Source of the DNA: Mycoplasmataceae bacterium
GTDB taxonomy: Bacteria > Bacillota_I > Bacilli_A > Mycoplasmatales > Mycoplasmoidaceae
Direction of reading: 5' to 3'
Length of the DNA stretch: 64,000 bases
Assembly: GCA_031259945.1 (NCBI GenBank)
Contig: JAIRKU010000014.1
Span: forward strand, 1-64,000
The notes below the pieces were generated by a model. The model was not told where the DNA came from. It did not search any database and worked only from the letters and a program-made list of their open reading frames with translations. The first letter of the stretch is position 1. Every line of letters starts with the position of its first letter. This document shows positions 44,244 to 53,797 of this stretch, one piece after another. The position numbers and the translations under genes were made by a program.

Positions 44244-44591
44244 CTATTTATCCTTGCCAATGATGTCTTTTAATTTGCCGATAAATTTAGTAGTAGTTTC
44301 TTTATTTTTAGACACATAATGCTTTAAAGCATCTGTATTCTGATTAATTAAAGATTCAAATAAATCAATAAAATTAGCTATTTTAGCAATAGCATCAACT
44401 GTAGGCGTTAGGATTTCTGATTTATAAGTGAGATCTTCGACAAGATAATCTAATTTTTTAGCGACAATACCTATTTTACGATAAGCGATAATCATATAAA
44501 TCAAAGCAAATAATAGAAAAAATAAAGCAACACAACCAACAACAATTAAGATGGTAATACCGGTATCATTTATATTAGTTGATTGAACCAT
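44244..44591 (-). CDS. DUF948/YtxG-like protein
   Basis: 115 aa. One strong membrane helix (ILIVVGCVALFFLLFALIYM) near the N-terminus followed by a coiled-coil region (VAKKLDYLVEDLTYKSEIL), the build of DUF948 proteins. First of the three-gene set that ends with uvrA. Function unknown; possibly membrane stress. Confidence 0.6.
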   Translation of the reverse strand: MVQSTNINDTGITILIVVGCVALFFLLFALIYMIIAYRKIGIVAKKLDYLVEDLTYKSEILTPTVDAIAKIANFIDLFESLINQNTDALKHYVSKNKETTTKFIGKLKDIIGKDK

Positions 44592-44790
44592 GGGAGTATT
44601 ATAAACAAAAACAATTTTTAAATAGTCGTTTCTAAAAGAACAGGGAAAAAGTCCTAAGCAATTTGTAATTGGAAAGTTCGCACCCGTTCTTTACACAAGA
44701 GTAGGCAAAATTAATAAGTTGAGATTGTTTAATTACTTAGATTTGAATAATTATTTTTTAGAGAATTAGCTATTGCTTCAAACCCAGTTG

Positions 44791-44955
44791 GAGCCTAAAT
44801 ATGCTATGGGTGAGCATGTGGATGCTAAAATTAACGAGGTGAAGCAAGAAATGCTAATCTTCAAACAAGATGTTAATAATAAATTTAACGAAGTCAACAA
44901 AAACATTTTTAAATTAAGAAATGCCGTTAATTGAATTCTTAAAAAGTTAGGCTAA
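44791..44955 (+). pseudogene. Truncated member of the coiled-coil family
   Basis: EPKYAMGEHVDAKINEVKQE then MLIFKQDVNNKFNEVNKN repeats the middle of the 45.1-kb gene, but the N-terminal MANxKGKSVLYN part, start codon and leader are missing. It ends at its own UAA. Probably a relic of duplication. Confidence 0.65.
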
Positions 44956-45045
44956 CATGACTGAATTAGCAAAGACTCAAGCTTAAAAACGTTTGTTCAA
45001 ACCGAAACATAAATAAAAAAATAAGTAAATTTTTATTTTTGTCTG

Positions 45046-45062
45046 TATTAAATAAGTAGAGA
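45046..45062 (+). repeat. Conserved leader core, copy 3
   Basis: TATTAAATAAGTAGAGA, 38 bp before ATG 45101, in the same place relative to the gene as in copies 1 and 2. A stretch rich in A and T follows and ends ...GCGAAATTATG. Confidence 0.6.
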
Positions 45063-45100
45063 GTGAATATATATTTTAAAAAAGTAAGCAAGGCGAAATT

Positions 45101-45391
45101 ATGGCGAATGTTAAGGGGAAAAGCGTGTTGTATAATTATAGTGTTGTGAAAAGAGACGATAAAGATAACGGTCAAGTTGAATTGGCAAAAGTAGGCGATA
45201 AGAGACCTAAATATGCTACGGTTGAATATGTAGACGCAAAGATTGAATATGTAGACGCAAAGATTGAGCATGTTAATGCTAAAATTAACGAGGTGAAGCA
45301 AGAAATGCTAATCTTCAAACAAGAAGTTAATAATAAGTTTGATACATTAAGCGATTTAGTAATGAAAATTGCTAAAAAAGTCGGGGTTTAG
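45101..45391 (+). CDS. Coiled-coil repeat-family protein, 96 aa
   Basis: Starts MANVKGKSVLYNYSVVKRDD and ends VMKIAKKVGV like the 25.7-kb gene; the middle has three near-repeats of seven residues (EYVDAKI, EYVDAKI, EHVNAKI), then VKQEMLIFKQEVNNKFDTLS. Repeat number differs among family members. It resembles UPF0134/DUF16-type proteins of mycoplasmas. Possibly cytosolic; function unknown. The longest intact copy in the window. Confidence 0.65.
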   Translation: MANVKGKSVLYNYSVVKRDDKDNGQVELAKVGDKRPKYATVEYVDAKIEYVDAKIEHVNAKINEVKQEMLIFKQEVNNKFDTLSDLVMKIAKKVGV

Positions 45392-45505
45392 CTGTAGATT
45401 AATTAATTTTATAAATTCCAATTACAATTGCAACATTAAATAAAACATTCATTAACGAATCGTTTAAATTAAAAAGAAAAATAAGCAAATTTCTATTTTT
45501 ATGTA

Positions 45506-45522
45506 TATTAAATAAGTAGAGA
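45506..45522 (+). repeat. Conserved leader core, copy 4, without a gene
   Basis: TATTAAATAAGTAGAGA with the following 45 bp (...AAAAACGAAATTA) conserved, but the ATG and coding part are gone and rmuC follows after 60 bp. Suggests a deletion of the gene or a function of the leader itself. Confidence 0.55.
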
Positions 45523-45624
45523 GAGTAAATATATATTTTTAAAAGTAAGAAAAACGAAATTAGAATTAGATTAAGCCTTTTTACTTGTGTTTATCAAAGT
45601 GATTTATGTTAAGATTAACTATTT

Positions 45625-46809
45625 ATGAGTAGCGCTTTAGATATTGTATTGATAGTAATTGTTATAGTGTTGTTATTGGCAGTAACTAGTCTTTTAATTT
45701 TATTTTTCGTCAAACCATCATCAAAACGACAGGCTAATAATGATGCTGAAGCCAAAACTAAATTAGAAAATATTATGGCTCAAAATCAACGTTTAGAAGC
45801 GCAATTGGAATTAATGCAAAAAACATATAACACTTTGAATGAAACGATTAATAAATCTGGGCTAGACTCAGCAACTAAGATGACTCTTTTATCTGAAAAA
45901 ATTGAAACCTTAGATAAATATCAAAAAGATTTAAATAAATACAATAACGAAATTAAAGTGAATTTGGAAAATATACATAAAACTACACAGAATATTCCTA
46001 CTATTTCTAATGAGATAAAAGGCATTAGTGATATTTATAAACATAATAAAAATCGTGGTAATATCGGTGAGATTCAGCTAAAAGTTATTCTGGATGATAT
46101 TTTTGGCAAGAACACCGATTTTGTTCAGTCTCAACACGCATTTAAAGATGGAACAATAGTGGATTACTTGATTAAAATAGGTGATCACTTTGTCCCGATT
46201 GACTCTAAATTTCCGTTGGATAACTATCGGAAAATTTATGAGTCTAAAGTAGAAGTTGAAGTGAACCAAGCTAAACTCTTATTCAAGCGAGATATTATTA
46301 ATAAGTTTAAAGAAGTTGCTAAATATCTTAACCCTTCTGAACATATCGATAATGTACTCGTTTTCATTCCTTCTGAAGGCATGTTTGCCGACATTGTGGC
46401 TTGATACAGCGACGATATTTTAATAAGCGCAAACGAGTATCATGTATTTCTATGTTCGCCTACTACAATTATTACAATGCTTAAATTATTTTTAGTCAAT
46501 GAACGAGATAAAACATTATCTAAAAATATTGAAAAGATTAAAGAGCAAATCAGTAAAGTATTTTTAGATTTCCATAAAGTCCATAAGCATTGATTAGAGT
46601 ACATTAAAACTTTAGGTACATTGACCAACAAAGCTAAACAACTAACCCACACAAATACACAAATTTTAAAAAAAATACAATACATTGAAACTGATAATCC
46701 TGCATTTTTGGAAGAAGTTGACAAAACAATTGAAGAGTCCAAAAATGCTAAAAATGAATTAGAACACGAAGGTGCTACTTTACGCGACAATTTATTAGAA
46801 AAAGAGTAA
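45625..46809 (+). CDS. rmuC: RmuC-family protein
   Basis: 394 aa. N-terminal membrane helix (IVLIVIVIVLLLAVTSLLIL), coiled coil to about residue 135, then the RmuC nuclease-like domain (NRGNIGEIQLKVILDDIFG, VDYLIKIGDHFVPIDSKFPL, VLVFIPSEGMFADIV). It is thought to limit recombination or act on stalled DNA. The Asp-Ser-Lys (DSKFPL) is the conserved core. Complete with UGA-Trp. Confidence 0.85.
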
Positions 46810-46818
46810 TATTTTCAT

Positions 46819-46846
46819 TTGACAAACATAGACCTATTGTTATAAT
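46819..46846 (+). promoter_or_regulatory. Promoter of rplK-rplA
   Basis: TTGACA (46819-46824), 16 bp, TATAAT (46841-46846). Close to consensus. A leader of about 90 bases follows before rplK. Confidence 0.75.
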
Positions 46847-46865
46847 TAATGTCCTTTAAAAAATA

Positions 46866-46920
46866 AGGCACTGTCAGCATGTGGAAGGATGCATAACCCG
46901 TTAGACCACGTAGAGATACA
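46866..46920 (+). promoter_or_regulatory. Leader hairpin, possible L1 autoregulatory site
   Basis: GTGG (46881-46884) pairs with CCAC (46906-46909) and encloses AAGGATGC and ACCCG. L1 represses the L11-L1 operon in other bacteria by binding a leader hairpin. The fold is visible; the L1 link is inferred. Confidence 0.4.
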
Positions 46921-46943
46921 ACAAAACATTAGGAGGTATACTT

Positions 46944-47405
46944 GTGGCTGCAAAAAAAGAAATAGTTAGAATTGCAAAAATTCAATTAATTGGTGGTCAA
47001 GCTAAACCAGGACCTGCATTAGCATCTATTGGCATTAATATGGGCGAGTTCACTAAGCAATTTAATGATAAAACAAAGACTCGCAATGGTGAAGTTGTAC
47101 CATGCGTCATCACAGCTTTTAGTGATAAATCGTTCACGTTTATCACTAAAACATCGCCAACTAGTGTAATGATTAAAAAGGCTGCTAAATTAGAAACAGC
47201 TGGTAAAAACCAAATAACTGATCATGTGGCTACAATTTCTAAAGAACAAGCTTTAGAAATTGCTAAATATAAATTAGTAGATTTAAATGCTTATGATGAA
47301 GAGGCAGCATTACGCATGGTAGCAGGCACCGCCAAACAAATGGGTGTAAAAATTGAAGGTGTTGATCTTTCTCCGCGCAAAACTGCAAAAGAGGGGAGCA
47401 AATAA
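46944..47405 (+). CDS. rplK: Ribosomal protein L11
   Basis: 153 aa. Starts with GTG 46944 behind [27 protein letters not shown] is the conserved N-domain and [13 protein letters not shown] the linker; the C-domain binds 23S rRNA at the GTPase centre. Usual length is about 141; the longer basic end ([12 protein letters not shown]) is a small extension. rplA follows after 1 bp. Confidence 0.96.
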   Translation: MAAKKEIVRIAKIQLIGGQAKPGPALASIGINMGEFTKQFNDKTKTRNGEVVPCVITAFSDKSFTFITKTSPTSVMIKKAAKLETAGKNQITDHVATISKEQALEIAKYKLVDLNAYDEEAALRMVAGTAKQMGVKIEGVDLSPRKTAKEGSK

Positions 47406-47406
47406 T

Positions 47407-48108
47407 ATGGCCAAAAACAAAAAATATAATGCTGCCCGTGCTTTAGTTAATAGTAATACCTTTTACTCACTAGATGAAGCAGTATCTTTAGCTAAGAAAA
47501 CATCTACTACTAAGTTTGACTCTTCCATTGATATTGCCATTAAATTAAATTTAGATACAACTAGAGCCGAACAACAATTAAGGGGCACAATTGCTTTACC
47601 ATATTATTTTGGTAAGCAGATTCGTATTCTCGTAATTAGTGATGAAATTACTGCAGCACAAGCAAAGGAAACAAGAATTGATTTTTTTGGTGGTAAAGAT
47701 AAAATTGATGAAATTAAAAGCGGTTGATTAGATTTTGATGTTATCATCACCACCAATAAATTCATGCCTGAATTATCTAAACTAGGTAAGATATTAGGCC
47801 CCAAAGGTTTAATGCCTAATCCAAAGCTTGGAACAGTGACATCTGATGTAATAAAAACAGTTAAAGAATTTAAAAAAGGTAAAATGAGCTATCGCACTGA
47901 TACCTATGGCAACATCCATATGGTTATAGGCAAAGTATCTGCTAGCGCTGAAAAAATCACCGCGAATATTAGAGCACTTGTCGAATTCATTCAATCTAAA
48001 CGACCTTCAACAGTTAAAGGTGAATATATTCAAAAAATATGTATTTCTTCAACCATGGGCCCATCTATTAAGATTGATGTTCATAAGATTCATCATGAAT
48101 CTAAATAA
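47407..48108 (+). CDS. rplA: Ribosomal protein L1
   Basis: 233 aa, normal length. PELSKLGKILGPKGLMPNPK and GTVTSDV are the signature; it forms the L1 stalk of the large subunit and often represses its own operon. Start ATG 47407 (MAKNKKYNAARALV). One UGA-Trp inside. Confidence 0.97.
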
Positions 48109-48535
48109 AAAACAATTAAGAGTACAATATTTTTTAAATTTACAAAAATTAAAGAAAAAATATAGTGTTTTTTTATCCAAAAAAGATAGCAAACAAACTT
48201 TACCGATATCTAAAAAAGAGCGTCAAGTAAAAGCTGATAAATTGTATAAAGAATACATTAAAAAATTAAGCATTCTTAAAAAAATGTATATACAAAAACT
48301 TAAAAAAATAAAAAAACAACTAGCATTTCTTAAAACAACAGATGATACTTCAGAGATTATTAAAACAAAGTTTAAGTTAAGATTATTAAGGCAAAAATAT
48401 AAAGAGAACTTAAAAACGTTGAGATTTAGATTTTACTTAAAAACACTAGACCCCATTAGAGTAAAATATATTTGTGAACGAAATTTATTAATTAAACGAT
48501 ATAAAAGTAAGCAAAAATATGTGCAAGTAATTTAG
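48095..48535 (+). CDS. Lys-rich helical protein coupled to rplA
   Basis: 146 aa, very basic (repeated KK and LKK), almost all helix: MNLNKKQLRVQYFLNLQKLK ... IYKRYKSKQKYVQ-type end. It overlaps the end of rplA by 14 bp, so it is translated with L1. No membrane helix. It may bind RNA or DNA. I do not recognise the family. Confidence 0.65.
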   Translation: MNLNKKQLRVQYFLNLQKLKKKYSVFLSKKDSKQTLPISKKERQVKADKLYKEYIKKLSILKKMYIQKLKKIKKQLAFLKTTDDTSEIIKTKFKLRLLRQKYKENLKTLRFRFYLKTLDPIRVKYICERNLLIKRYKSKQKYVQVI

Positions 48536-48593
48536 AAACTAATATTTAATAAATGTGTTATATTACTCACTATATCTTTATTAGAGGAAATTC

Positions 48594-48857
48594 ATGAAAA
48601 CAATTCAAGTAAAAATTATTGATCCCATCGGATTACACGCTCGACCAGCAAGTAAAATCACAGGCGAAGCAACTAAATTTAAATCCGATATTAAAATTAT
48701 TTTAGATGGCAGAGAGGCTAACGCTAAATCGTTGATTAATTTAATGGCATTAGGAGTTAAATCCAATAGTAAAATTGAAGTAATGGCTAAAGGTTTAGAC
48801 GAAGCTGAAGCGATTGTTGCAATTGAAAAAGTAATGCGTGACAATAAATTAATATAA
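48594..48857 (+). CDS. ptsH: Phosphocarrier protein HPr
   Basis: 87 aa. GLHARPAS carries His15 phosphorylated by enzyme I, and KSLINLMALGV the Ser46 region where HPr kinase acts. It passes phosphate to sugar permeases. Start ATG 48594 behind AGAGGAAA. Complete. Confidence 0.96.
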   Translation: MKTIQVKIIDPIGLHARPASKITGEATKFKSDIKIILDGREANAKSLINLMALGVKSNSKIEVMAKGLDEAEAIVAIEKVMRDNKLI

Positions 48858-48867
48858 ATATTAATTA

Positions 48868-49161
48868 GTGAAGCCAGTGTTAGAACAAGCCGGGTGGAAT
48901 GGGAGCACACAATCTATTATTTTTTTAATTGTTGCTTGCTTTTTCACAATTTTTAGTGGGTTGTGCATATGGTGATTAATTTATTGCTTGAAGAATAAGG
49001 TGGATCCTAATTTAGCTCAAGGCAAAAATTGATTATTTAAATGGTTATATAAAAATCGTTTAGTATGATCAATGATGGTGACAGTAGTTATTGTGTTATG
49101 TACGATTGTTTTCTTTTTATATGCATTTAATATTCAAATGTCTTTCGCGCCGGTAAGTTAA
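48868..49161 (+). CDS. Two-helix membrane protein, 97 aa
   Basis: Seen only in code 4 (three in-frame UGA). GTG 48868 then helix FLIVACFFTIFSGLCIWW, a basic loop (KNKVDPNLAQGKN) and helix MVTVVIVLCTIVFFLYAF, ending SFAPVS. No Shine-Dalgarno site before the GTG, so the start is uncertain. It lies 10 bp after ptsH. Size and two helices recall SecG, but no signature is seen; function unknown. Confidence 0.55.
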
Positions 49162-49171
49162 AATTAAAATA

Positions 49172-49876
49172 TTATTTTTTTAATAATTGTTCCACGACTT
49201 TAGAAAGAGAAATAGTATAGTTATTTCACTTGTTGTATTTAATAAATTTAACAGATTGTTCATTTATTTCTCAAAATTCATTTTGTAAAGGTAATGTAAT
49301 AAGAGAGTATGTGCTATTAGTTAATTTAGAAACACTCATTAATGATTCTAAATGTAAATGTTGATTGTAATTATTTAAAATGATTGTAGTTAATTTTATA
49401 TTGTTATTAGATATTTGAATTTTTCTAATATTAGTTAATATTTTTTGCAAATCATTGGATGTGAATGTATTACTATTAAAAACAGCAAATACTTCTCTGG
49501 AAATGTTTAAGCACGCTGTCACTAAAGTGTTTCCAACATGGTCAACGTTAAAAATAATATAGTCATACTTTTTTTCTAAAATAGAAAATTGCTTAGATAT
49601 TATTTTTTCTCAATCATGTTTTTTTAAATTAATTTCATTATCCAAAAACATTAATGATAAATTTTTGTTGTATTGGAATAAAACTAATGGTTTGATAATG
49701 TTTTTATTGTTAGATGGTAAAACATTTGTTAGTAATTTAGAAAAAGGAGTTTTCGTTTTCAAATTAAACAACAATATTTTTTTATTACTACTTGCCAACA
49801 ATATGGCTATATTCAAAGCTATGGTTGTTTTACCACTTTTAGAACTATTACTCACTAAAGATATTGGATAAGCCAT
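49172..49876 (-). CDS. parA: ParA/Soj-like ATPase
   Basis: 234 aa. N-terminal deviant Walker A in SNSSKSGKTTIALNIAILLA (KSGKTT), then a Ras-like fold (YDYIIFNVDHVG). It resembles chromosome-partition ATPases but the Walker B is modified (VDHV instead of DxxP), so it may be a distant member. It starts at ATG 49876, overlapping the rsmG stop as TAATG, so the set mnmG-rsmG-parA is co-translated. parB is not in the window. Confidence 0.72.
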
Positions 49877-50577
49877 TATCAAAAACCTTTAATAATTTGT
49901 TGTCAATTTCTTGGATATTTTTTATTGGTTTTATATATTTTTTTAATGATAAATAAAAAATGTTTTTTTTCATTAATAGAAGTAAATTGATTCGTAGATT
50001 CAAGTCGACAGCCCAGGGCAGAAATTATTTTATTAATATCTTTCGATTCTTTTTCTGCGCTTAAAGATTTTGGTTCAACACATATACCGTCTATTTTTAG
50101 ATATGGCAGAGATATTTCTAAAATGATTGGTAGCATCGCAACGGCTCTTGATGTCACCAAATCATAATATTCCCTTTGGTTTTCCTTAATATCTTCGGCA
50201 CGTTGATTCAAAATTTTAATTTGAATTTTCAATATTTTACTTAGTGCTTTTAAGAATATACATTTTTTATTATTGGATTCAATAATGGTTAATTGAAGAT
50301 GAGGATATAGAAGTTTTAGAACGACACCCGGTATTCCAGAACCACTTCCAATATCCAAAAAGGATACAATATTATCAAAATTAATTTGCTTATAAGGAAT
50401 AATAGATTCATAAAAATAATCAGCATAAATCTTATCGTTACTATCTAATCTAGTTAAATTAATATTTTGATTATATTTTTGCAAAAATTCTTTATAAATT
50501 TCAATCTGGGTAAAAAAACTTTTATTGATATTATGAAAGTCTTGAGTTACATATTTTTGAAATTCTTTTTTATTCAT
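49876..50577 (-). CDS. rsmG: 16S rRNA (guanine527-N7)-methyltransferase
   Basis: 233 aa. SAM-binding FLDIGSGSGIPGVVLKL and later LVTSRAVAMLPIIL are GidB signatures. Start ATG 50577 overlaps the mnmG stop by 8 bp. The last codons, including two UGA-Trp (RNWQQIIKGFW), are hidden in standard code. It modifies the small-subunit rRNA near the decoding site. Confidence 0.9.
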
Positions 50578-52399
50578 GGTGTTCTAAATAATATTTGATT
50601 GTTACTAAATCTGTTAATGTGATACCGCTAATTCTTTTGGCCTGATCCAAAGTTAATGGTTTGATTTTATTTAATTTATCTTTCGCTTCCAATGATAGGT
50701 TTTTAAGTAAATGATAATCTGTAATTTTTTTTAATGATAGATTACCTGATTCATTAAATTTTTGAATAAATTTTTGTTGATGTTTTATATATCCATCAAA
50801 TTTAACCAAAATTTCTAATTTATTTATAGATGATGGAGTTAATTTATGATTCTTAATTAATTCTTTTAATCTTATTGTAGGCCTTTTTAATAAGTCATAA
50901 AGAGAATGAGCTGAATTGCCGTATTTTTTCAATAAAGTCGGTTTACTTCTTAGTGAGTGAGTTTTCAAAAATTTAATTGTTTTATGAATTAATTTATATT
51001 GCTGCAAATATATTTCATAATTTTTTTTTGAAATTAATCCAATTTTATAGCCGTATCTTAATAAACGGTCATCCGCATTATCGTTTCTTAATAATAGTCT
51101 ATATTCTGCTCTACTAGTTAATAGCCGATAAGGATCGGTGATGCCTTTTGTAACTAAATCATCAATTAGAACGCCAATATATGCTTCATTTCGTTTTAAT
51201 ATTATTGGTGATTTATGTTTTATGGAAAGCGATGCATTAACCCCAGCCATTAACCCTTGACAAGCCGCTTCCTCATATCCGCTTGTTCCGTTTACTTGCC
51301 CAGCAAAATATAAATTTTTATATGCTTTTGATTCTAAAGATGGTCAAAGTTGAATTGGATTAATAGTATCATACTCTATAGCATATCCATATTTAATAAA
51401 TTTAGCTTTTTCTAATCCTACAATAGAGTGTACAAACTTTTTTTGCACTTGAGCAGGTAAAGATGTAGAAAGTCCTTGTAAATACATTGTATTGAGCGTT
51501 TTAGATTCAGGCTCTACAAAAACTTGGTGGCGTAGTTTATCGGCAAATCTAACTACTTTATCTTCAATGCTTGGACAATATCTTGGCCCAATGCCTTGAA
51601 TATTGCCGGAATACATAGCTGATGAATGAATATTTGCTTGAATGATGTCGTGTGTTTTTGGGTTTGTATATGTTAAATAACAAGGGACTTGTTTATTAAG
51701 TGGTAAATATGTTTGATTAAAATATTGAAAACATAATTTTTCTTTATTTCCCAACTCTTTTTGAAGTTTATAGAAATCTATAGAATCTGTTGCGATTCTT
51801 GGTGGTGTTCCTGTTTTTAAACGGATTAATTCAAAACCCATAGATTTTAAACAAGATGAAAGAGTTTCACTTCTCTTCAATGATTGTGGTCCTTCATTAT
51901 GAGATATATTACCAATATGAGTAATGGAATTCATATAGGTACCACTAGTAATAATTATTTTTTTAGCATGAATCATTTTATTTTTCTCGCAAAAAACACC
52001 TAATACTTTTTTTTGATTAAAAATTAATGATTTAACTTCATCCGCAATAAGATCAATATTTTTATCTTTAATAATCTGATCATTAAATCATTTTTGATAT
52101 TGTATTTTATCTATCTGTGCGCGTAGTGCTCAGACTCCAGCACCCTTAGAGGTGTTTAGTAATTTCATTTGTAATTGACAAGCATCAGCTGCTTTAGCTT
52201 GCATACCGCCCAACGCATCTATTTCACGAGTCACAATACCTTTAGCCGGGCCGCCAATCGATGGGTTGCATGGGACTAAAGCAATTGATTCTTTACTTAA
52301 TGTAATTAAAGCTACTCTATGTTTAAGATGACTACATGCAAAAGCAGATTCCAATCCAGCATGACCCGCTCCTATAACAATTACATCGTAAGTTTTCAT
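50570..52399 (-). CDS. mnmG: tRNA uridine 5-carboxymethylaminomethyl modification enzyme
   Basis: 609 aa. FAD site [16 protein letters not shown] and [19 protein letters not shown]-type region and the C-terminal helical tRNA-binding part ([15 protein letters not shown]). With MnmE it modifies U34 of some tRNAs. The start is ATG 52399 ([13 protein letters not shown]), more natural than the ATG 24 bp upstream. Overlaps rsmG. Confidence 0.93.
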
Positions 52400-52458
52400 G
52401 TACGGAATATTATATCTTGTCATCGTTAGTATTTAATGTTAGCAGACATATAACGTAA

Positions 52459-52482
52459 AAAAGTAGGATTGCTCCTACTTTT
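52459..52482. terminator. Terminator-like hairpin
   Basis: AAAAGTAGGA (52459-52468), loop TTGC, TCCTACTTTT (52473-52482). Looks like a terminator on both strands, yet both neighbours are transcribed away from it, so what it terminates is unclear. Confidence 0.6.
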
Positions 52483-52547
52483 ATTTGTATCTTTCTATTT
52501 TACTCAAACGCATTTAATAGTATAACCAAAAGGGAGTTGATTAAAAA

Positions 52548-52670
52548 ATGCTCGTAAAGGTCGAAAATAACACTAACTACTTACGAGGAAACGAGAGAGA
52601 GTTGTTTCCTACTAAAAATTTTAGTGTGGGAGAGGTAAATGTGTTTCAAATGAATTTAAAAAAAATATAA
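52548..52670 (+). CDS. Possible small protein, 40 aa
   Basis: ATG 52548 behind AGGGAG reads MLVKVENNTNYLRGNEREL and ends at UAA 52670; no similarity recognised. The ribosome site is convincing, the rest is not. It may be a leader or a chance ORF. Confidence 0.3.
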   Translation: MLVKVENNTNYLRGNERELFPTKNFSVGEVNVFQMNLKKI

Positions 52671-52756
52671 ATGTAATACATTGTAAATTTTTCACAATAA
52701 AGTAACATTATTCTATTTATATTTTTTACTAAAATTATTAGGTGAGGTATTTAAAC

Positions 52757-53158
52757 ATGAAAGAAGTAAAAATATATAAATGTAACGTTTGTGGTAATAT
52801 CGTTTTAAAATTAGAAAATGAAAGTGAAAATTTAGTTTGTTGTAATCTACCAATGATTTTATTAAAGGCTAATTCAACCGATGCATCAGTTGAAAAACAT
52901 GTTCCTTTTCTAAAAGAAAAAGTTAAAGATTGTCAGATTGCTCATGCACCTATTTATAAAGTTCAAATAGGTAGTACAGAACATCCGATGCTGCCAGAAC
53001 ATTTTATAAATTGAATTGGTGCATTTTCAAATAATGATTGAGTTATTAAATGATTAACTCCTGGTGATAAACCAGAACATAATCTAAAAGTTGGCACCGA
53101 TGCTACAATTTATGAATATTGTAACGTTCATGGACTATGAAAGAAAACAAATGAATAA
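52757..53158 (+). CDS. dfx: Desulfoferrodoxin-type superoxide reductase
   Basis: 133 aa. N-terminal desulforedoxin-like iron site (CNVCG and VCCNLPM), then the SOR domain with EKHVPF, HPMLPEHF and CNVHGLW, whose His and Cys ligate the reactive iron. It reduces superoxide to H2O2, which catalase then removes. The start is ATG 52757 behind GTGAGGT. Overlaps the next gene by 8 bp. Three UGA-Trp hide the end. Confidence 0.9.
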
Positions 53159-53615
53159 ATTTTTAAAAGAAGCATATCGTTTAGGTCAAATTGGTATGCG
53201 TAAAAATGCTGGTGGTCCTTTTGGGGCTGTGATTGTCTACAAAAATAAGATAATTGGTAGAGGATACAATCGTGTTTTAGAAACAAATGATCCTACCAAA
53301 CATGCTGAAATGATGGCGATAAGTGATGCCGCCAAGCATCTAAAAAGATTTGATTTAAGTGATTGTGAGTTATACGCTACTGGTGAGCCGTGCCCGATGT
53401 GCTTAGCAGCAATTGCGTGAGCTAGAATTCCTACCGTTTATTTTGGTAATGATTATAAAGCTACAAGCGAAATTGGATTTGATGATAAACCCATCTATCA
53501 ATTTATGATGAAAAAACCATCAAAAATAAAAGTTAAAATGATTCATATTAATTCTAGAGAATCTGCAGAACTTTATAAAGAATGAGCTAATAAAACCGAT
53601 AAAAGAATGTATTAA
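53151..53615 (+). CDS. guaD: Guanine-deaminase-like nucleoside/base deaminase
   Basis: 154 aa. Zinc motifs KHAEMMAI and EPCPMCLAAI, with GGPFGAVIV and GRGYNRVLETNDPT typical of GuaD (guanine to xanthine). tRNA adenosine deaminase TadA shares the zinc motifs but has another context, so guanine deaminase is preferred. Start ATG 53151 overlaps the upstream stop; it is therefore in the same operon as the superoxide reductase. Confidence 0.82.
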
Positions 53616-53664
53616 ATATATAATATTGGGAATTTTACTAATACTTTATATTTCAATACGAATT

Positions 53665-53738
53665 GCAGATGTAGTTCAATGGTAGAACGCAACCTTGCCA
53701 AGGTCGAGACGCGAGTTCGATTCTCGTCATCTGCTCCA
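53665..53738 (+). tRNA. trnG: tRNA-Gly(GCC)
   Basis: 74 nt with encoded CCA. Acceptor GCAGATG/CATCTGC, D arm GTTC/GAAC, anticodon loop TTGCCAA (anticodon GCC), T arm around TTCGATT. Discriminator U. Confidence 0.95.
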
Positions 53739-53779
53739 AATAAAATAGCATTTTCAAAACCGAAAATGCTATTTTATTT
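53738..53779 (+). terminator. Perfect 18-bp terminator hairpin after tRNA-Gly
   Basis: AAATAAAATAGCATTTTC (53738-53755) pairs fully with GAAAATGCTATTTTATTT (53762-53779). It may work in both directions and overlaps the region before the next gene. Confidence 0.8.
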
Positions 53780-53784
53780 GTTTA

Positions 53785-53790
53785 TATAAT
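53785..53790 (+). promoter_or_regulatory. -10 box seven bases from ATG 53798 (leaderless)
   Basis: TATAAT, 7 nt (GTGTTTT), ATG. No Shine-Dalgarno site precedes the ATG. Same layout as at 34202 and 7997. Confidence 0.5.
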
Positions 53791-53797
53791 GTGTTTT

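Larger units (their letters stand above)
52400..52756. other. Divergent intergenic region with orphan hairpin
   Basis: Between mnmG (minus) and the superoxide reductase gene (plus). Contains the hairpin at 52459-52482 and a possible 40-codon ORF (52548-52670), listed separately. Otherwise nothing recognised. Confidence 0.4.
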
